This document shows, piece by piece, positions 18,949 through 27,819 of a stretch of 58,928 bases of DNA; the stretch's first letter is position 1, and every line of letters starts with the position of its first letter. The stretch comes from Extibacter muris. Lineage in GTDB: Bacteria; Bacillota; Clostridia; Lachnospirales; Lachnospiraceae. A program made the translations under genes and the position numbers. The stretch is from positions 1 through 58,928 of the forward strand of contig NZ_SMMX01000019.1 in the NCBI RefSeq assembly GCF_004345005.1. Reading direction: 5' to 3'. Below the pieces are notes generated by a model. The model was not told the DNA's origin. It was given only the letters and a program-made list of their open reading frames with translations, and searched no databases.

Positions 18949-19314
18949 TTAGTCTGGAATCACGTGTTTCTCAGTTAATTCATTTTCCATTCCATTTTTC
19001 CTTAAATATTCAATCCCTATATGTTGCATAATTCGTAATGCTTCTAGTATTTGATTTCCCATATCTTCCGTCAAAAAATACTCGACATGAAGTGGATAAC
19101 CAGAAAATGTTTTTTTATCAACAAATCCATAATCTATAAGTTCCTTTAAATGTTCCAAAAGCATTTTTTGTGTAATTCCATCAATATCATTCTCTAATTT
19201 AGATAATGAAGTAGCACCTAATCGTAAGCGCCATAAAATAATTGGCTTCCATTTTCCCTTTATCATATCATGAATTAATTCCAAAGGACATGTATATTCA
19301 TCTCGTAATTTCAT
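18949..19314 (-). CDS. HxlR-family transcriptional regulator (copy 1)
   Basis: This winged-helix protein of 121 residues runs from MKLRDEYTCPLELIHDMIKG and includes GITQKMLLEHLKEL and YPLHVEYFLTE, both HxlR hallmarks. HxlR proteins often sense electrophiles or redox stress through an N-terminal cysteine, and Cys9 is in the right place. The ATG at 19314 matches the paralogue at 19939-20298; the longer frame to 19350 is not needed. It overlaps the cysteine hydrolase gene by 17 bp, so the two are probably co-expressed. Confidence 0.88.
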   Translation of the reverse strand: MKLRDEYTCPLELIHDMIKGKWKPIILWRLRLGATSLSKLENDIDGITQKMLLEHLKELIDYGFVDKKTFSGYPLHVEYFLTEDMGNQILEALRIMQHIGIEYLRKNGMENELTEKHVIPD

Positions 19315-19849
19315 TTGACAAAAACTCCGTGCTTGTAATAACATTAGCAAATTTCTGATTTAAAGAAGCCATAAATATGCTTTGAACTGTATCTGCTGGG
19401 ATATTGACTCCATTCCATTTTAATTCCTTGGTCGCACAACCATTTGATATTAGTGTAATCTCATAGCCATAATCTTTGGCAGCTCTTATAGTTGTGTCAA
19501 TACACATATGTGTCATCATTCCACAAACAACCAATTTCGTTACCTCAATCTCTACCAGTTTGTTTTGCAAATTCGTTTCATAAAAACTATTTGGATAATG
19601 TTTAACAATAACTGTTTCTGTATCTAATGGTTTAATATCATTATGGATTTGTACACCATTTGTATTTGGATTAAAAAATGTTCCATGGATAGACTCATGG
19701 CGAATGTAAATAATTGGCAAGTTTTGCTTTCTAAAAATTTTCAATAAATCTTTTATTGTATTCAACGCAATCTCTGGTTTATACAACTGGCACTTTCCAT
19801 TAGGAAAATAATCATTCTGCACATCAATAATAAGTAATGCTTTTTTCAT
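19298..19849 (-). CDS. Isochorismatase-like cysteine hydrolase
   Basis: This 183-residue hydrolase has the catalytic Asp in LLIIDVQNDYFPNG at the start, Lys in IVKHYPNSFYETNL and Cys in VVCGMMTHMCIDTT. That is the triad of the isochorismatase-like superfamily, which includes nicotinamidases and N-carbamoyl hydrolases. The substrate is unknown. The gene lies directly upstream of, and overlaps, an HxlR regulator. Confidence 0.88.
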   Translation of the reverse strand: MKKALLIIDVQNDYFPNGKCQLYKPEIALNTIKDLLKIFRKQNLPIIYIRHESIHGTFFNPNTNGVQIHNDIKPLDTETVIVKHYPNSFYETNLQNKLVEIEVTKLVVCGMMTHMCIDTTIRAAKDYGYEITLISNGCATKELKWNGVNIPADTVQSIFMASLNQKFANVITSTEFLSNEITR

Positions 19850-19938
19850 ACTCTCATATCCTCTCTTAATTCTAATTAAATAATATAAGATAATAGTTTC
19901 TAAGTAAATTACTTACTTTTTCGTGTATATGATAGAGT

Positions 19939-20298
19939 TTAATAACAAATTCCTTTTTCATCAAGGATTTCTGTCATACCATGCTCTACCATGTAATCTA
20001 TACCAATTTCTTGCATTATCTTAATTGCTGATAGCATCTTTTCTCCCTGTCCAGTTAAAAAGTATTCTACTTTTAGAGGATATCCATCATATGTTTTTTT
20101 ATCAATTAAGCCAAAGTGTTTTAATTCACGCAGTTGTTCCAATAGCATTTTTTGAGTAATTCCTGCTATACTGTGATGGAGTTCGGAAAAAGAGCATTTT
20201 CCATTTCTAAGTTGAAAAATAATTATCGTTTTCCATTTTCCCTTTATAATATCATGAACAAGTTCTAATGGACATGTATAGCTTTCTCTAAGTTTCAT
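19939..20298 (-). CDS. HxlR-family transcriptional regulator (copy 2)
   Basis: This 119-residue paralogue of the regulator at 18949-19314 shares MKLRxxYTCPLEL near the start, then GITQKMLLEQLREL and GYPLKVEYFLTGQ. It has the same conserved Cys9. It stands alone between the hydrolase gene and the DUF4865-like gene. Two diverged copies in one small element suggest duplicated sensing of related signals. Confidence 0.88.
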   Translation of the reverse strand: MKLRESYTCPLELVHDIIKGKWKTIIIFQLRNGKCSFSELHHSIAGITQKMLLEQLRELKHFGLIDKKTYDGYPLKVEYFLTGQGEKMLSAIKIMQEIGIDYMVEHGMTEILDEKGICY

Positions 20299-20357
20299 TT
20301 TATCATCTCCTATGTGAAATATCTTACATGTTTAAGCTCAATATTTCAAAACATATT

Positions 20358-20882
20358 TTATTGTGACAAATGCAATATTGAATAAATTTTTCCAATAGTC
20401 TTTTTAATAGGTCTATCTTTATAGAAATAGTATTCTACATATTTCCATTTGTCTGGATTATATATTAACACTTTACTTGTACAATCATCTTTATCCAATG
20501 AAAAATTTATAGCTTTCATTTGTTCCATTGGTGTAATTTCATGTTCAATTTCAAGAGCAAACTTTGACAGATTAAAGTCTTTTCCCAAACAACATGTTAT
20601 TGGAATACCTATATTTATTTTTTGCCAACCGAATGAACTCAAAATATTATCATAATAACCATCAAAAATGAATTTGTTCATACCTTCATTATTCTTCCAT
20701 ACATATAGTGGAGAATACTCATTACAACTCCTTGAAGAATCTTTTTTTTCAGATATGAGGTATGCTTTAAATATCAAATTCTGAAAGCCATCCGTTCTAT
20801 GTCCATTATCAGCTACTCGCTGTCTAATCACGTTCATGTCGTAGTTATCTGGTAGTGAAATCTTATATTGCATAGCAATCAT
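20358..20882 (-). CDS. DUF4865-like protein
   Basis: This 174-residue protein starts MIAMQYKISLPDNYDMNVIR and continues NGHRTDGFQNLIFKAYLISE. The pattern matches my memory of DUF4865 proteins, a small family of unknown function related by fold to heme-binding/antibiotic-monooxygenase-like proteins and often paired with a LysR regulator. A divergently transcribed LysR gene lies 118 bp away, which supports that. The biochemical role is unknown. Confidence 0.65.
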   Translation of the reverse strand: MIAMQYKISLPDNYDMNVIRQRVADNGHRTDGFQNLIFKAYLISEKKDSSRSCNEYSPLYVWKNNEGMNKFIFDGYYDNILSSFGWQKINIGIPITCCLGKDFNLSKFALEIEHEITPMEQMKAINFSLDKDDCTSKVLIYNPDKWKYVEYYFYKDRPIKKTIGKIYSILHLSQ

Positions 20883-21000
20883 TATTTTTTCCTTCTTTCT
20901 TTATTCAAATTACAATTTAATTATACATTTTAGTTCGTTATGTGTATAATAGTTGTAAATGATGATAGATATCATTTTAAATAATAATGGAGGTGCTATT

Positions 21001-21852
21001 ATGGAAAGTCTGGAACTTAGAATATTTAGAGAAGTTGCTCATACAAAATCAATATCAAAAACTGCTGAAAGTATGGGGTATGTTCAATCTAATATTACTG
21101 CACATATCAAAAAACTGGAAAGCGAATTAAACACGACACTATTCATTCGCCATAGCAAAGGTGTAACCCTCACAAAAGATGGAGAAAAATTACTGTATCA
21201 AGCAGAAAAGATAATCTCTTTACTAGATAAGACGTTACAATCTTTTCAGAACAATCCTAAAACTTTAAAAATTGGCACAACACAGACAATAGCTGGTTAT
21301 TTATTGCCCCAATGTATCATTGAATATCAAAAACAGTTTCCAAATGTGTCATTGTCAGTTTCCACACTAAACCAAGACGAATTAGACCAGAGTCTATCTA
21401 ATGGACTATTAGATTGTATAATCACTAACAGTACCCACAATATTACACAAGGTAAGCGGATTTTGGAGTTTCAAGAAAATTTAATGCTGGCAACTCCATG
21501 CTCCTGCAATTCCATAAATGATATTTTTACATATCCAATTATCATAAATAATATCAAGTCCTGCCCCTACAGAAAAGCTCTTTTGGATTGGTGGAACTTA
21601 CATCAATCGAAATCACCAATGATAATTGAATTAGATACTGTAGAAGCAATTCTTAATACCGTTGCTATGGGCGGTGGAATATCATTATTACCAAAATATA
21701 TTTTAGCAGATAAACAAAATATCAATAGCTTCTATATTGAAGATTTGCAATATACATCAATTCATATGTGGATTGCTATGAATAAGCTTCCGTCAGAATA
21801 TTTTGCTTTAAAGGACATTCTAAAAAAACAATTTAAAATAGATAACAACTAA
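21001..21852 (+). CDS. LysR-family transcriptional regulator
   Basis: This 283-residue protein has an N-terminal winged helix (MESLELRIFREVAHTKSISK, then AESMGYVQSNITAHIKKLES) and a C-terminal periplasmic-binding-like effector domain. The ATG at 21001 has GGAGGT upstream; the frame from 20959 is an artificial extension. It is divergent from the DUF4865-like gene and probably controls it. The hairpin at 21851-21886 ends it. Confidence 0.92.
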   Translation: MESLELRIFREVAHTKSISKTAESMGYVQSNITAHIKKLESELNTTLFIRHSKGVTLTKDGEKLLYQAEKIISLLDKTLQSFQNNPKTLKIGTTQTIAGYLLPQCIIEYQKQFPNVSLSVSTLNQDELDQSLSNGLLDCIITNSTHNITQGKRILEFQENLMLATPCSCNSINDIFTYPIIINNIKSCPYRKALLDWWNLHQSKSPMIIELDTVEAILNTVAMGGGISLLPKYILADKQNINSFYIEDLQYTSIHMWIAMNKLPSEYFALKDILKKQFKIDNN

Positions 21853-21886
21853 GGCAGATAACCACGGCACGGTGTATCTGCCTTTT
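21851..21886 (+). terminator. Terminator after the LysR gene
   Basis: AGGCAGATA pairs with TATCTGCCT around ACCACGGCACGGTG and is followed by TTTACT. It starts at the stop codon of the regulator. Confidence 0.75.
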
Positions 21887-21892
21887 ACTATG

Positions 21893-22560
21893 TTATCCTA
21901 CAATTTTCCAGTTACTATCCTTATGTAGCACTAGCTCAAACTGTGATACTTGCGTTGCCTTTGTCTGATTGTCTATGAATTTCACGGCAACCTTGACTTT
22001 CACATTGTCCCCGTCAGCCGTAAATACGGGATGACTAATTCAGAATAAAGGTCGTCCCTACCGATAGGTTCAAACACATTGCCAGCTACATAGTAAGCAA
22101 GTTCTTTTTCCGTTGCCGTAGGGTACAGCTTAAAGAATGTTTCCAAAAATGCCGTAGCGTCCTGCATTGTTTCAGCGTCCACTGTTCCGTCTGTTTCCTG
22201 TGCCTTTGGCTCATAGGTTGATTTCTGGCGTGCTGGGGCAAGGGTCGGGTTCTTTGTGATAACCATATTCCTGTCTGCGTCCACATGGACAGTCACGGTA
22301 TAAGTAGCACTGACCGCTTTCGTCTGGTCGCCCTCCTTTATCTGCTGATCTACTTCGTAGGTAGCAGAAAAAGTGTCCGTTCCCGACTGCTCGATATTCC
22401 ACACAATCACATCAGTAACGGCAGAGCTGGTCGGTATATCCGTTCTGATAGTATCTACATTCAAGTCCTACAACTCCTTTGTCAGATAACCACTGATTGC
22501 CTGCGTTCTGATTGCCTTTATTCTTCAATACAATATCCTCTGCCTTTACATACCAGTCCA
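21893..22560 (-). pseudogene. Conjugation protein remnant (Tn916 Orf13/TcpC-like)
   Basis: A 154-residue frame (22000-22464) contains FSATYEVDQQIKEG, YTVTVHVDADRNMVITKNP and FLETFFKLYPTATEKELAYY, as in the VirB8/TcpC-like C-terminal domain of Tn916 Orf13. The true C terminus (VKVKVAVKFIDNQTKATQVS to NWKIVG) is in another frame down to 21893, so one frameshift lies near 22020. Upstream matching sequence near 22470-22560 is in yet another frame. The gene is also inverted relative to the integrase, unlike Tn916. It is dead debris of the transfer region. Confidence 0.72.
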
Positions 22561-22659
22561 ACCCTGTACCACAACAAAAATCAGCATACTTTTGTCATTT
22601 TTCTTGTGTAAAAATGCGCACTTCTTCTTTTTTCCTCTTGATTACCCACCACAGAAAAG

Positions 22660-22719
22660 AAAAGCCCTGTCAAGAGCTTGCCACCATTGGTGGTGCTTTG
22701 CACTCTTGATTGGGCTTTT
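22660..22719 (-). terminator. Long terminator hairpin after the XRE gene
   Basis: AAAAGCCC with TCAAGAG pairs with CTCTTGA and GGGCTTTT around an inner CCACC/GGTGG hairpin. It lies 34 bp beyond the stop of the minus-strand XRE gene and gives T-runs on both strands. Confidence 0.7.
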
Positions 22720-22752
22720 TGTTTGCTGTATCTTCTCGCAAGAGGAAAAGGA

Positions 22753-23388
22753 TTACTCGTCCTCATCATCTAAATGGTTATTCCTTAATACTTCTCGTAA
22801 CAGTTCCATATCTTCTTTTGAGTTAGGGTTTATCATTTTCACAACTTGATAAGGTGTTTTATACTTATGTCCCTCTATGCTTTCCCCAAACATATCCATG
22901 CTGTATAAATCATCATAGCGGTTTAGTAGTTTTTGAAACTTCAAATGCTGTATAAATTCTTTGATTGGGTAAAGGTCGGACGTTTCAATGCTTGTTCCGT
23001 TGATGTAGTCGGTAATATATTCCCGTAACTTTTCTAATTCATATTCCAGCCATTCTTCCTCGCTGTCAAAGAAATTATCATAGTGTCCATGTTTTAGTTC
23101 TGCATTTAGTCGTTCTTCTGTCCGTAGAAATTGGCAGACTTCCTTTTCGGCTTGATTAACATATTTCCATTCTCCCGACAATAATTCATTGGGTGTTACA
23201 CCCAGCACGTCCATTATCTTTTCCAGCGTATCAAAGGTAGGGTAATTCACACCACGTTCAATCTTGGAAAGGCTCTGCATATTGATACCGATTTTGTCCG
23301 CAAGTTCCTGTTGTTTCATTCCTCTGTGTTTTCTTATGGTCTGTATGTTCTCTCCTAAGAAACTGATTTTCTTTATATAACCCTCCAT
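22753..23388 (-). CDS. XRE-family helix-turn-helix regulator
   Basis: This 211-residue protein has an N-terminal Cro/C1-type helix-turn-helix (MKQQELADKIGINMQSLSKI then ERGVNYPTFDTLEKI). Its C-terminal part is acidic and of unknown fold, ending LRNNHLDDEDE. It is divergent from the replication/relaxase-like gene across a 545-bp control region. A role as repressor or switch for element functions is likely from position; it is not proven. Confidence 0.82.
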   Translation of the reverse strand: MEGYIKKISFLGENIQTIRKHRGMKQQELADKIGINMQSLSKIERGVNYPTFDTLEKIMDVLGVTPNELLSGEWKYVNQAEKEVCQFLRTEERLNAELKHGHYDNFFDSEEEWLEYELEKLREYITDYINGTSIETSDLYPIKEFIQHLKFQKLLNRYDDLYSMDMFGESIEGHKYKTPYQVVKMINPNSKEDMELLREVLRNNHLDDEDE

Positions 23389-23636
23389 AACTTAGTATAA
23401 CCGCTCCTTTCGTTGCTTTTCTTGTTATTTATAAGCATATCATACTTAATATATATCTAAAAGTCAATAAAAACTTCTTGACAAGTAATTCTAATGGCGT
23501 TATTATCGTATCAGATAGAGTGATTAAGCACGCTAGGGTCAATTACATGCTTGAGTAAGCATAGGAAAGACATATTTTCACTTTGACAGCATGAATAGGC
23601 ATGGACTATCCGACCGAAAACAGGGTTTCTGACTGG

Positions 23637-23735
23637 GGCTGTTCCGTTTAGCCACGAGCCTCCCAAAGGCTCGTGAGCGTTAAGAACGGGACAGGCACAG
23701 GAAGAAAAAACGCCTTTTGGCGTTCGCAGAGGGCG
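23637..23735. other. Structured region upstream of the relaxase-like gene (oriT or single-strand origin candidate)
   Basis: CTGTTCCGTT (23639-23648) pairs with AACGGGACAG (23685-23694). Inside it, CACGAGCCT pairs perfectly with AGGCTCGTG (23653-23675). A second hairpin, AACGCC with GGCGTT, follows near 23708-23725. In Tn916 the transfer origin lies just upstream of orf20, in the same relative place. The rest of the 545-bp spacer (23389-23933) shows promoter-like AT-rich sequence but no gene. Confidence 0.5.
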
Positions 23736-23933
23736 TATATGTAACACCGCCCTGCGTATACATGTCATAGTACCTAGAAACTGTGATAAATAAAGGAAAA
23801 AACACAATTTTTACCCAGCAAAAAACGGGGCATACGAAAGGAGCAATGCACTATAACTACACACACAAATTTATCCGTTAAGATTGATTACATCAGCATT
23901 GTATTTGAAACGGCAACCGCTGAAGATGTAATT

Positions 23934-24944
23934 ATGCACATTTTAGATTTACCGACTGACATTTTCAATGTTTATCCAGCAACGATAAAATTCAAGACTT
24001 ATCAAGCACGCTGGCAGATTGGAGATATTTATGTATCGGGGGACGCAAGAAAGACAGAGGACAACCCACAGGGACTAGGCTGTTATCTTGTTATGACTGG
24101 CAGAGGTTGTGATGATATTTTCCGTATTCTCGACAGTAGGAATTATACCTTTGGGGATATGTTCCGACGCTGTGAGCAAAGATACGGACTGGATAACTTC
24201 CATTTCACAAGACTTGATATTGCCATTGATGATAAGAACGAAAAGCCATTCTTTACCATAGAACAGATAAAGAAGAAATGCGAAAAAGAGGAATTTATCT
24301 CGAATAGTGAGGGCTACCACTTTGACGAAAGCAAGTTTGATGATTTCGACACCGCAAAGACCGTTTATATCGGTGCTGGTAAATCGGGATTGTCCTACCG
24401 CTTTTATGATAAAGATAAGGAAGTCTGTTCAAAACATAATAAGACACTTGATGAAGTTGGCAGTTGGAAACGGACAGAAATGCAACTGCGTGATGATAAG
24501 GCTCATGCTTTTGCCATGACATTCAAGGACAGACCGCTGGAACTTGGGGAACTGGCTTTCGGGCTATTGGCAAACAACCTACGCTTTGTCGTACCAAACA
24601 GAAATGAAAGTAATAAGAGCAGATGGAAAACGTGTCGGTTTTGGGAACGCTTTTTAGGGGCTGTGGAAGTCTTAAAACTGCAAGTACCGAAACTACGTAA
24701 TTCTCTTGAGGAAACACAGCAATGGCTCACAGAGGGTGGCGTGATTTCCGCTGTGAAAAGTTTTTACTTCTTGGAAGAACATGACGCATTAGGTGGACTG
24801 GAAAAAGTGGGAACTATGCTTGATAAGGCAAGATACAGCAATTCCCTTTCCAGTAAACTAACCGCCCACTTACAGAGGATAGACCGCACCGACCTTATCC
24901 CCTATATACAGTATGACACGAAACATGGGAAAGGGGGTATCTGA
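23934..24944 (+). CDS. Replication-initiation / MobT-type relaxase-like protein (Tn916 Orf20 family)
   Basis: This 336-residue frame has [26 protein letters not shown] and [20 protein letters not shown], the Rep_trans/Orf20 pattern of HUH-like replication-initiation and conjugative nicking proteins. It lacks the N-terminal helix-turn-helix of Tn916 Orf20. Homologous reading continues upstream of the ATG (VKIDYISIVFETATAEDVI) to about 23847. The only good start signal, AAAGGAG with ATG at 23846, is one base out of frame and stops after 11 codons. So there is either a frameshift or a non-ATG start. It overlaps xis by one base. Confidence 0.82.
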   Translation: MHILDLPTDIFNVYPATIKFKTYQARWQIGDIYVSGDARKTEDNPQGLGCYLVMTGRGCDDIFRILDSRNYTFGDMFRRCEQRYGLDNFHFTRLDIAIDDKNEKPFFTIEQIKKKCEKEEFISNSEGYHFDESKFDDFDTAKTVYIGAGKSGLSYRFYDKDKEVCSKHNKTLDEVGSWKRTEMQLRDDKAHAFAMTFKDRPLELGELAFGLLANNLRFVVPNRNESNKSRWKTCRFWERFLGAVEVLKLQVPKLRNSLEETQQWLTEGGVISAVKSFYFLEEHDALGGLEKVGTMLDKARYSNSLSSKLTAHLQRIDRTDLIPYIQYDTKHGKGGI

Positions 24945-25147
24945 TGAATAACAACGATATTCCTGTATGGGAAAAATACACCCTTACCATTGAAGAAGCG
25001 TCAAAGTATTTCCGTATCGGAGAAAACAAGTTAAGACGATTGGCAGAGGAAAACAAGGACGCTGGCTGGCTCATTATGAATGGCAACCGCATACAGATTA
25101 AACGCCGACAGTTTGAAAAGGTCATTGACAAATTGGACGCAATCTAA
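24944..25147 (+). CDS. xis: Excisionase (Tn916 Xis-like)
   Basis: This 67-residue winged-helix protein runs [20 protein letters not shown] and includes [15 protein letters not shown] and [16 protein letters not shown], close to Tn916 Xis. It bends DNA at the element ends and drives excision together with the integrase. The start overlaps the stop of the preceding gene (TGATG). The integrase follows after 78 bp. Length and sequence are complete. Confidence 0.93.
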   Translation: MNNNDIPVWEKYTLTIEEASKYFRIGENKLRRLAEENKDAGWLIMNGNRIQIKRRQFEKVIDKLDAI

Positions 25148-25225
25148 TGCAAATGAGCCTTGTATGTGTTATGATGAACACAAGTCATGTCAAGGCTCTT
25201 TCCAACAAGGAAAGGAGCAGACACC

Positions 25226-26419
25226 ATGAAAGAAAAAAGACGGGATAGCAAAGGACGTATCCTGCATACTGGAGAGAGCCAACGAACAGACGGGAAATAC
25301 TTATATAAATATGTGGACGCATTTGGAAACACAAAATATGTGTATGCTTGGAGATTGACACCCACAGACCCGACACCAAAGGGAAAACGGGAAAAACCCT
25401 CACTTCGTGAACTGGAACAGCAGATAAGACGGGATATTGAGGACGGTATCGACAGCACAGGCAAGAAAATGACGCTTTGCCAACTCTACGCCAAACAGAA
25501 CGCACAGAGGGCAAATGTGAAGAAAAGCACACAGAAACAACGGGAACAGCTCATGCGGTTATTGAAAGAGGACAAGTTAGGTGCTAGGAGCATTGATACG
25601 ATAAAACCCTCTGACGCTAAGGAATGGGCGTTACGCATGAAAGACAAAGGCTTTTCCTATAATACCATTAACAACCATAAACGCTCGTTAAAAGCGTCAT
25701 TCTATATCGCCATACAAGACGATTGTGTAAGGAAAAACCCTTTTGATTTCAAGTTAAGTGAAGTCCTAGAAAATGATACCAAAGAGAAAGTCGCATTGAC
25801 AGAGGAACAGGAACAAGCCCTACTCTCATTCATCAAGACGGACAACGTGTATCACAAGTATTATGATGATGTGCTGATACTGTTAAAAACAGGACTTCGT
25901 ATCTCGGAACTGTGCGGACTGACAATCATGGACGTTGATTTTATCCATGAGGTTGTGATTATCGACCACCAGTTATTAAAGAGCAAAGAACAGGGCTATT
26001 ATATTGAAACACCTAAGACCAAAAGCGGAACAAGGCAAGTGCCATTAAGCAGAGAAACGATACAGGCATTTCAACGGGTTATGAAGAAACGCCCAAAGGC
26101 AGAACCATTTGTGATAGACGGAAGGGGCAACTTTCTATTTGTCAATCATAAAGGCAAGCCCAAAGTTGCGATTGATTACAATATGCTTTTTGTCCGTATG
26201 GTAAAGAAATACAACAAGCACCATAAGGATAACCCTTTGCCACATATCACGCCACATACACTACGCCATACATTCTGCACAAGATTGGCAAGCAAGAACA
26301 TGAACCCGAAAGATTTACAGTATATCATGGGGCATTCAAATATCAGTATCACAATGAACTGGTATGCTCATGCGTCCATAGATACCGCAAAATCAGAGGT
26401 TCAGCGTCTAATCGCATAA
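25226..26419 (+). CDS. int: Tyrosine integrase (Tn916 Int family)
   Basis: This 397-residue recombinase starts MKEKRRDSKGRILHTGESQR, the arm-binding domain of Tn916 Int. The catalytic residues are present: Arg in LKTGLRISELCGL, HTLRHTFCTRL, and the His/Tyr in MGHSNISITMNWYAH. The ATG at 25226 has AAAGGAG nine bases upstream; the frame from 25187 adds an artificial leader. It is 170 bp from the right end of the element, as in Tn916. The enzyme appears intact, so excision and repair of the split permease gene may still be possible. Confidence 0.95.
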   Translation: MKEKRRDSKGRILHTGESQRTDGKYLYKYVDAFGNTKYVYAWRLTPTDPTPKGKREKPSLRELEQQIRRDIEDGIDSTGKKMTLCQLYAKQNAQRANVKKSTQKQREQLMRLLKEDKLGARSIDTIKPSDAKEWALRMKDKGFSYNTINNHKRSLKASFYIAIQDDCVRKNPFDFKLSEVLENDTKEKVALTEEQEQALLSFIKTDNVYHKYYDDVLILLKTGLRISELCGLTIMDVDFIHEVVIIDHQLLKSKEQGYYIETPKTKSGTRQVPLSRETIQAFQRVMKKRPKAEPFVIDGRGNFLFVNHKGKPKVAIDYNMLFVRMVKKYNKHHKDNPLPHITPHTLRHTFCTRLASKNMNPKDLQYIMGHSNISITMNWYAHASIDTAKSEVQRLIA

Positions 26420-26592
26420 GAAGTATTTACCACGATTTTAACCACGCTTGATAGCGAAAATATAAGAAGATAGACCTAGATATGTGAGGTTTACCACAAA
26501 AGCAAAATGCCCGTAGAGCCGATAAAATAAGGCTTTGCGGACATTTAAGAAGATATAAAAAGATAGTCAAAAAGACATATATAATTTTTATT
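26420..26592 (+). mobile_element. Right end of the Tn916-like element
   Basis: TTTACCACGATTTTAACCACG lies just after the integrase stop and is the integrase-end arm site (its core CCACGATTTTAACCACG shares the TACCACG repeat). AT-rich sequence then leads to the junction near 26590, where the permease N-terminal coding frame begins on the minus strand. Confidence 0.65.
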
Positions 26593-26702
26593 AAATTATT
26601 AAAGTCTTTAGTTCCAAGCCCCATTGCAAAGTAAACAATCAAAAAAATTACCAAAGGTGCCAGACCCCAAAAGCTGCCCTGTTTGTTTGAATTATTATTC
26701 AT
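26590..26702 (-). pseudogene. NhaC-type permease, N-terminal part (split by transposon)
   Basis: MNNNSNKQGSFWGLAPLVIF then LIVYFAMGLGTKDFNN is the N terminus of the permease whose remainder is at 16083-17292. After DFNN the frame enters element sequence (LIKIIYVF...), so a 91-residue chimeric frame can be read to 26427, but its tail is transposon DNA. GAAAGGAAAGAG precedes the ATG. Confidence 0.88.
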
Positions 26703-27021
26703 TTTTCTCTTTCCTTTCTTTTAACAGTTTTCAAAAACTATCACAATTTCATTCACACACCCAACAAATATTCTAAAATCTTTCCCTTTCTGTCCTCCTT
26801 TTCACATTCTTTACTAACCACAAATTACAACATTAATTCATATATGTCAACATTTATTGTTATATTTTTTGAAATATTGTTATTATAATTGTATTTTATA
26901 TGCATTTTGACGGTTTTTACACAAAAAAATGTTGATTTTATCGTTTATACGTGATACTATTTTAACATCATCATAATTTACATATCACACAGCAAATATT
27001 CTTAGGAGGAATTTGATAATT
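26703..27021. promoter_or_regulatory. Divergent control region, permease operon versus deoR-adh
   Basis: This 320-bp AT-rich spacer lies between the start of the permease gene (minus) and deoR (plus). Promoters for both directions must sit here. TTGATTTTATCG and TATAATTG-like hexamers are visible around 26880-26945. I cannot define a DeoR operator with confidence. Confidence 0.55.
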
Positions 27022-27792
27022 ATGCTTAAGATCGACAGACAGAAATTTATTGAAAAAGAACTTCATATGTATGGAAGTGTTCTTATTTCAGATATGAGTT
27101 TAAAATTAAATTGCAGCGAAGAAACAATAAGGCGGGATTTAAAAGACCTGGAAGCCCACAATAAATTAAAAAGAATTCATGGCGGTGCATTTTTGCCGGA
27201 TGCAGATGATAAGGGAGCACCGACTTATCTGCGTGAAACTTTTCTTTCAAAGGAAAAAGAAGAACTGGCTTCTTACACAATTAAAAACTATATTAAGGAA
27301 AATGACACCATTATGCTGGATTGCAGTACTACCTGCCTTACCTTAGCCCAGCAGTTATTTATAACAAATATAAAAGTGACCATTATCACCAACTCTTTGC
27401 GAATCTTTAATTTATTTGGTAAACAGTCTTCTGCTGTAAAATTAATTGCAATCGGTGGTTCTTTCCGTCAGAGAGCCAGCTCCTTTGTTGGATACCAAGC
27501 AACAGATGCTCTTTCTCACTATCTTGCAGATAAATGTTTTATTAGTTGTCCGGCTGTTGACTTAACTCATGGACTTGTCGATAATAATCTGAATGAAAGT
27601 CAAATTCGTAAATCCTATATTGAACATTCCCGTCAGCATTTTCTAATTGCGGATCACACAAAATTCTCTGACACAGCAGACTATGTTATTACCAAATTAG
27701 AAAATATTAATCTTGTAATTTCTGATAGAAAACTTCCTGAAGTCTGGGAAGAAACTCTCAAAAATTGCAACCTCCCCATTCGATACTGTTAA
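27022..27792 (+). CDS. DeoR/GlpR-family transcriptional regulator
   Basis: This 256-residue protein has an N-terminal DeoR helix-turn-helix (KLNCSEETIRRDLKDLEAHN followed by LKRIHGGAF) and a C-terminal sugar-phosphate sensor domain (TIMLDCSTTCLTLAQQL, AIGGSFRQRASSFVG). Family members repress sugar catabolic genes and respond to a phosphosugar. The ATG at 27022 gives better spacing to AGGAGG than the TTG at 27013. It is divergent from the permease-mtnK operon and 27 bp upstream of the alcohol dehydrogenase gene, so it is the likely regulator of both. Confidence 0.92.
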   Translation: MLKIDRQKFIEKELHMYGSVLISDMSLKLNCSEETIRRDLKDLEAHNKLKRIHGGAFLPDADDKGAPTYLRETFLSKEKEELASYTIKNYIKENDTIMLDCSTTCLTLAQQLFITNIKVTIITNSLRIFNLFGKQSSAVKLIAIGGSFRQRASSFVGYQATDALSHYLADKCFISCPAVDLTHGLVDNNLNESQIRKSYIEHSRQHFLIADHTKFSDTADYVITKLENINLVISDRKLPEVWEETLKNCNLPIRYC

Positions 27793-27819
27793 TAAGTATT
27801 AGGAGGCTTTATTTACATT

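Larger units (their letters stand above)
17291..26592 (+). mobile_element. Tn916-like integrative element inserted in the nhaC-type gene
   Basis: Boundaries come from the split permease gene: sequence left of about 17291 and right of about 26592 rejoins to an intact codon series. Inside are a Tn916-type integrase and excisionase at the right end, a replication-initiation/relaxase-like gene, an XRE regulator, Orf13 debris, and a cargo of small-molecule and regulatory genes. No complete conjugation machinery is present, so transfer would need help. Arm-type CGTGGTAA repeats lie near both ends. The length of about 9.3 kb is half that of Tn916. Confidence 0.85.

Noticed and set aside
26427-26702. 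Independent 91-residue membrane protein gene
   Set aside because: Its first ~37 residues are the permease N terminus and the rest is transposon sequence read in frame.
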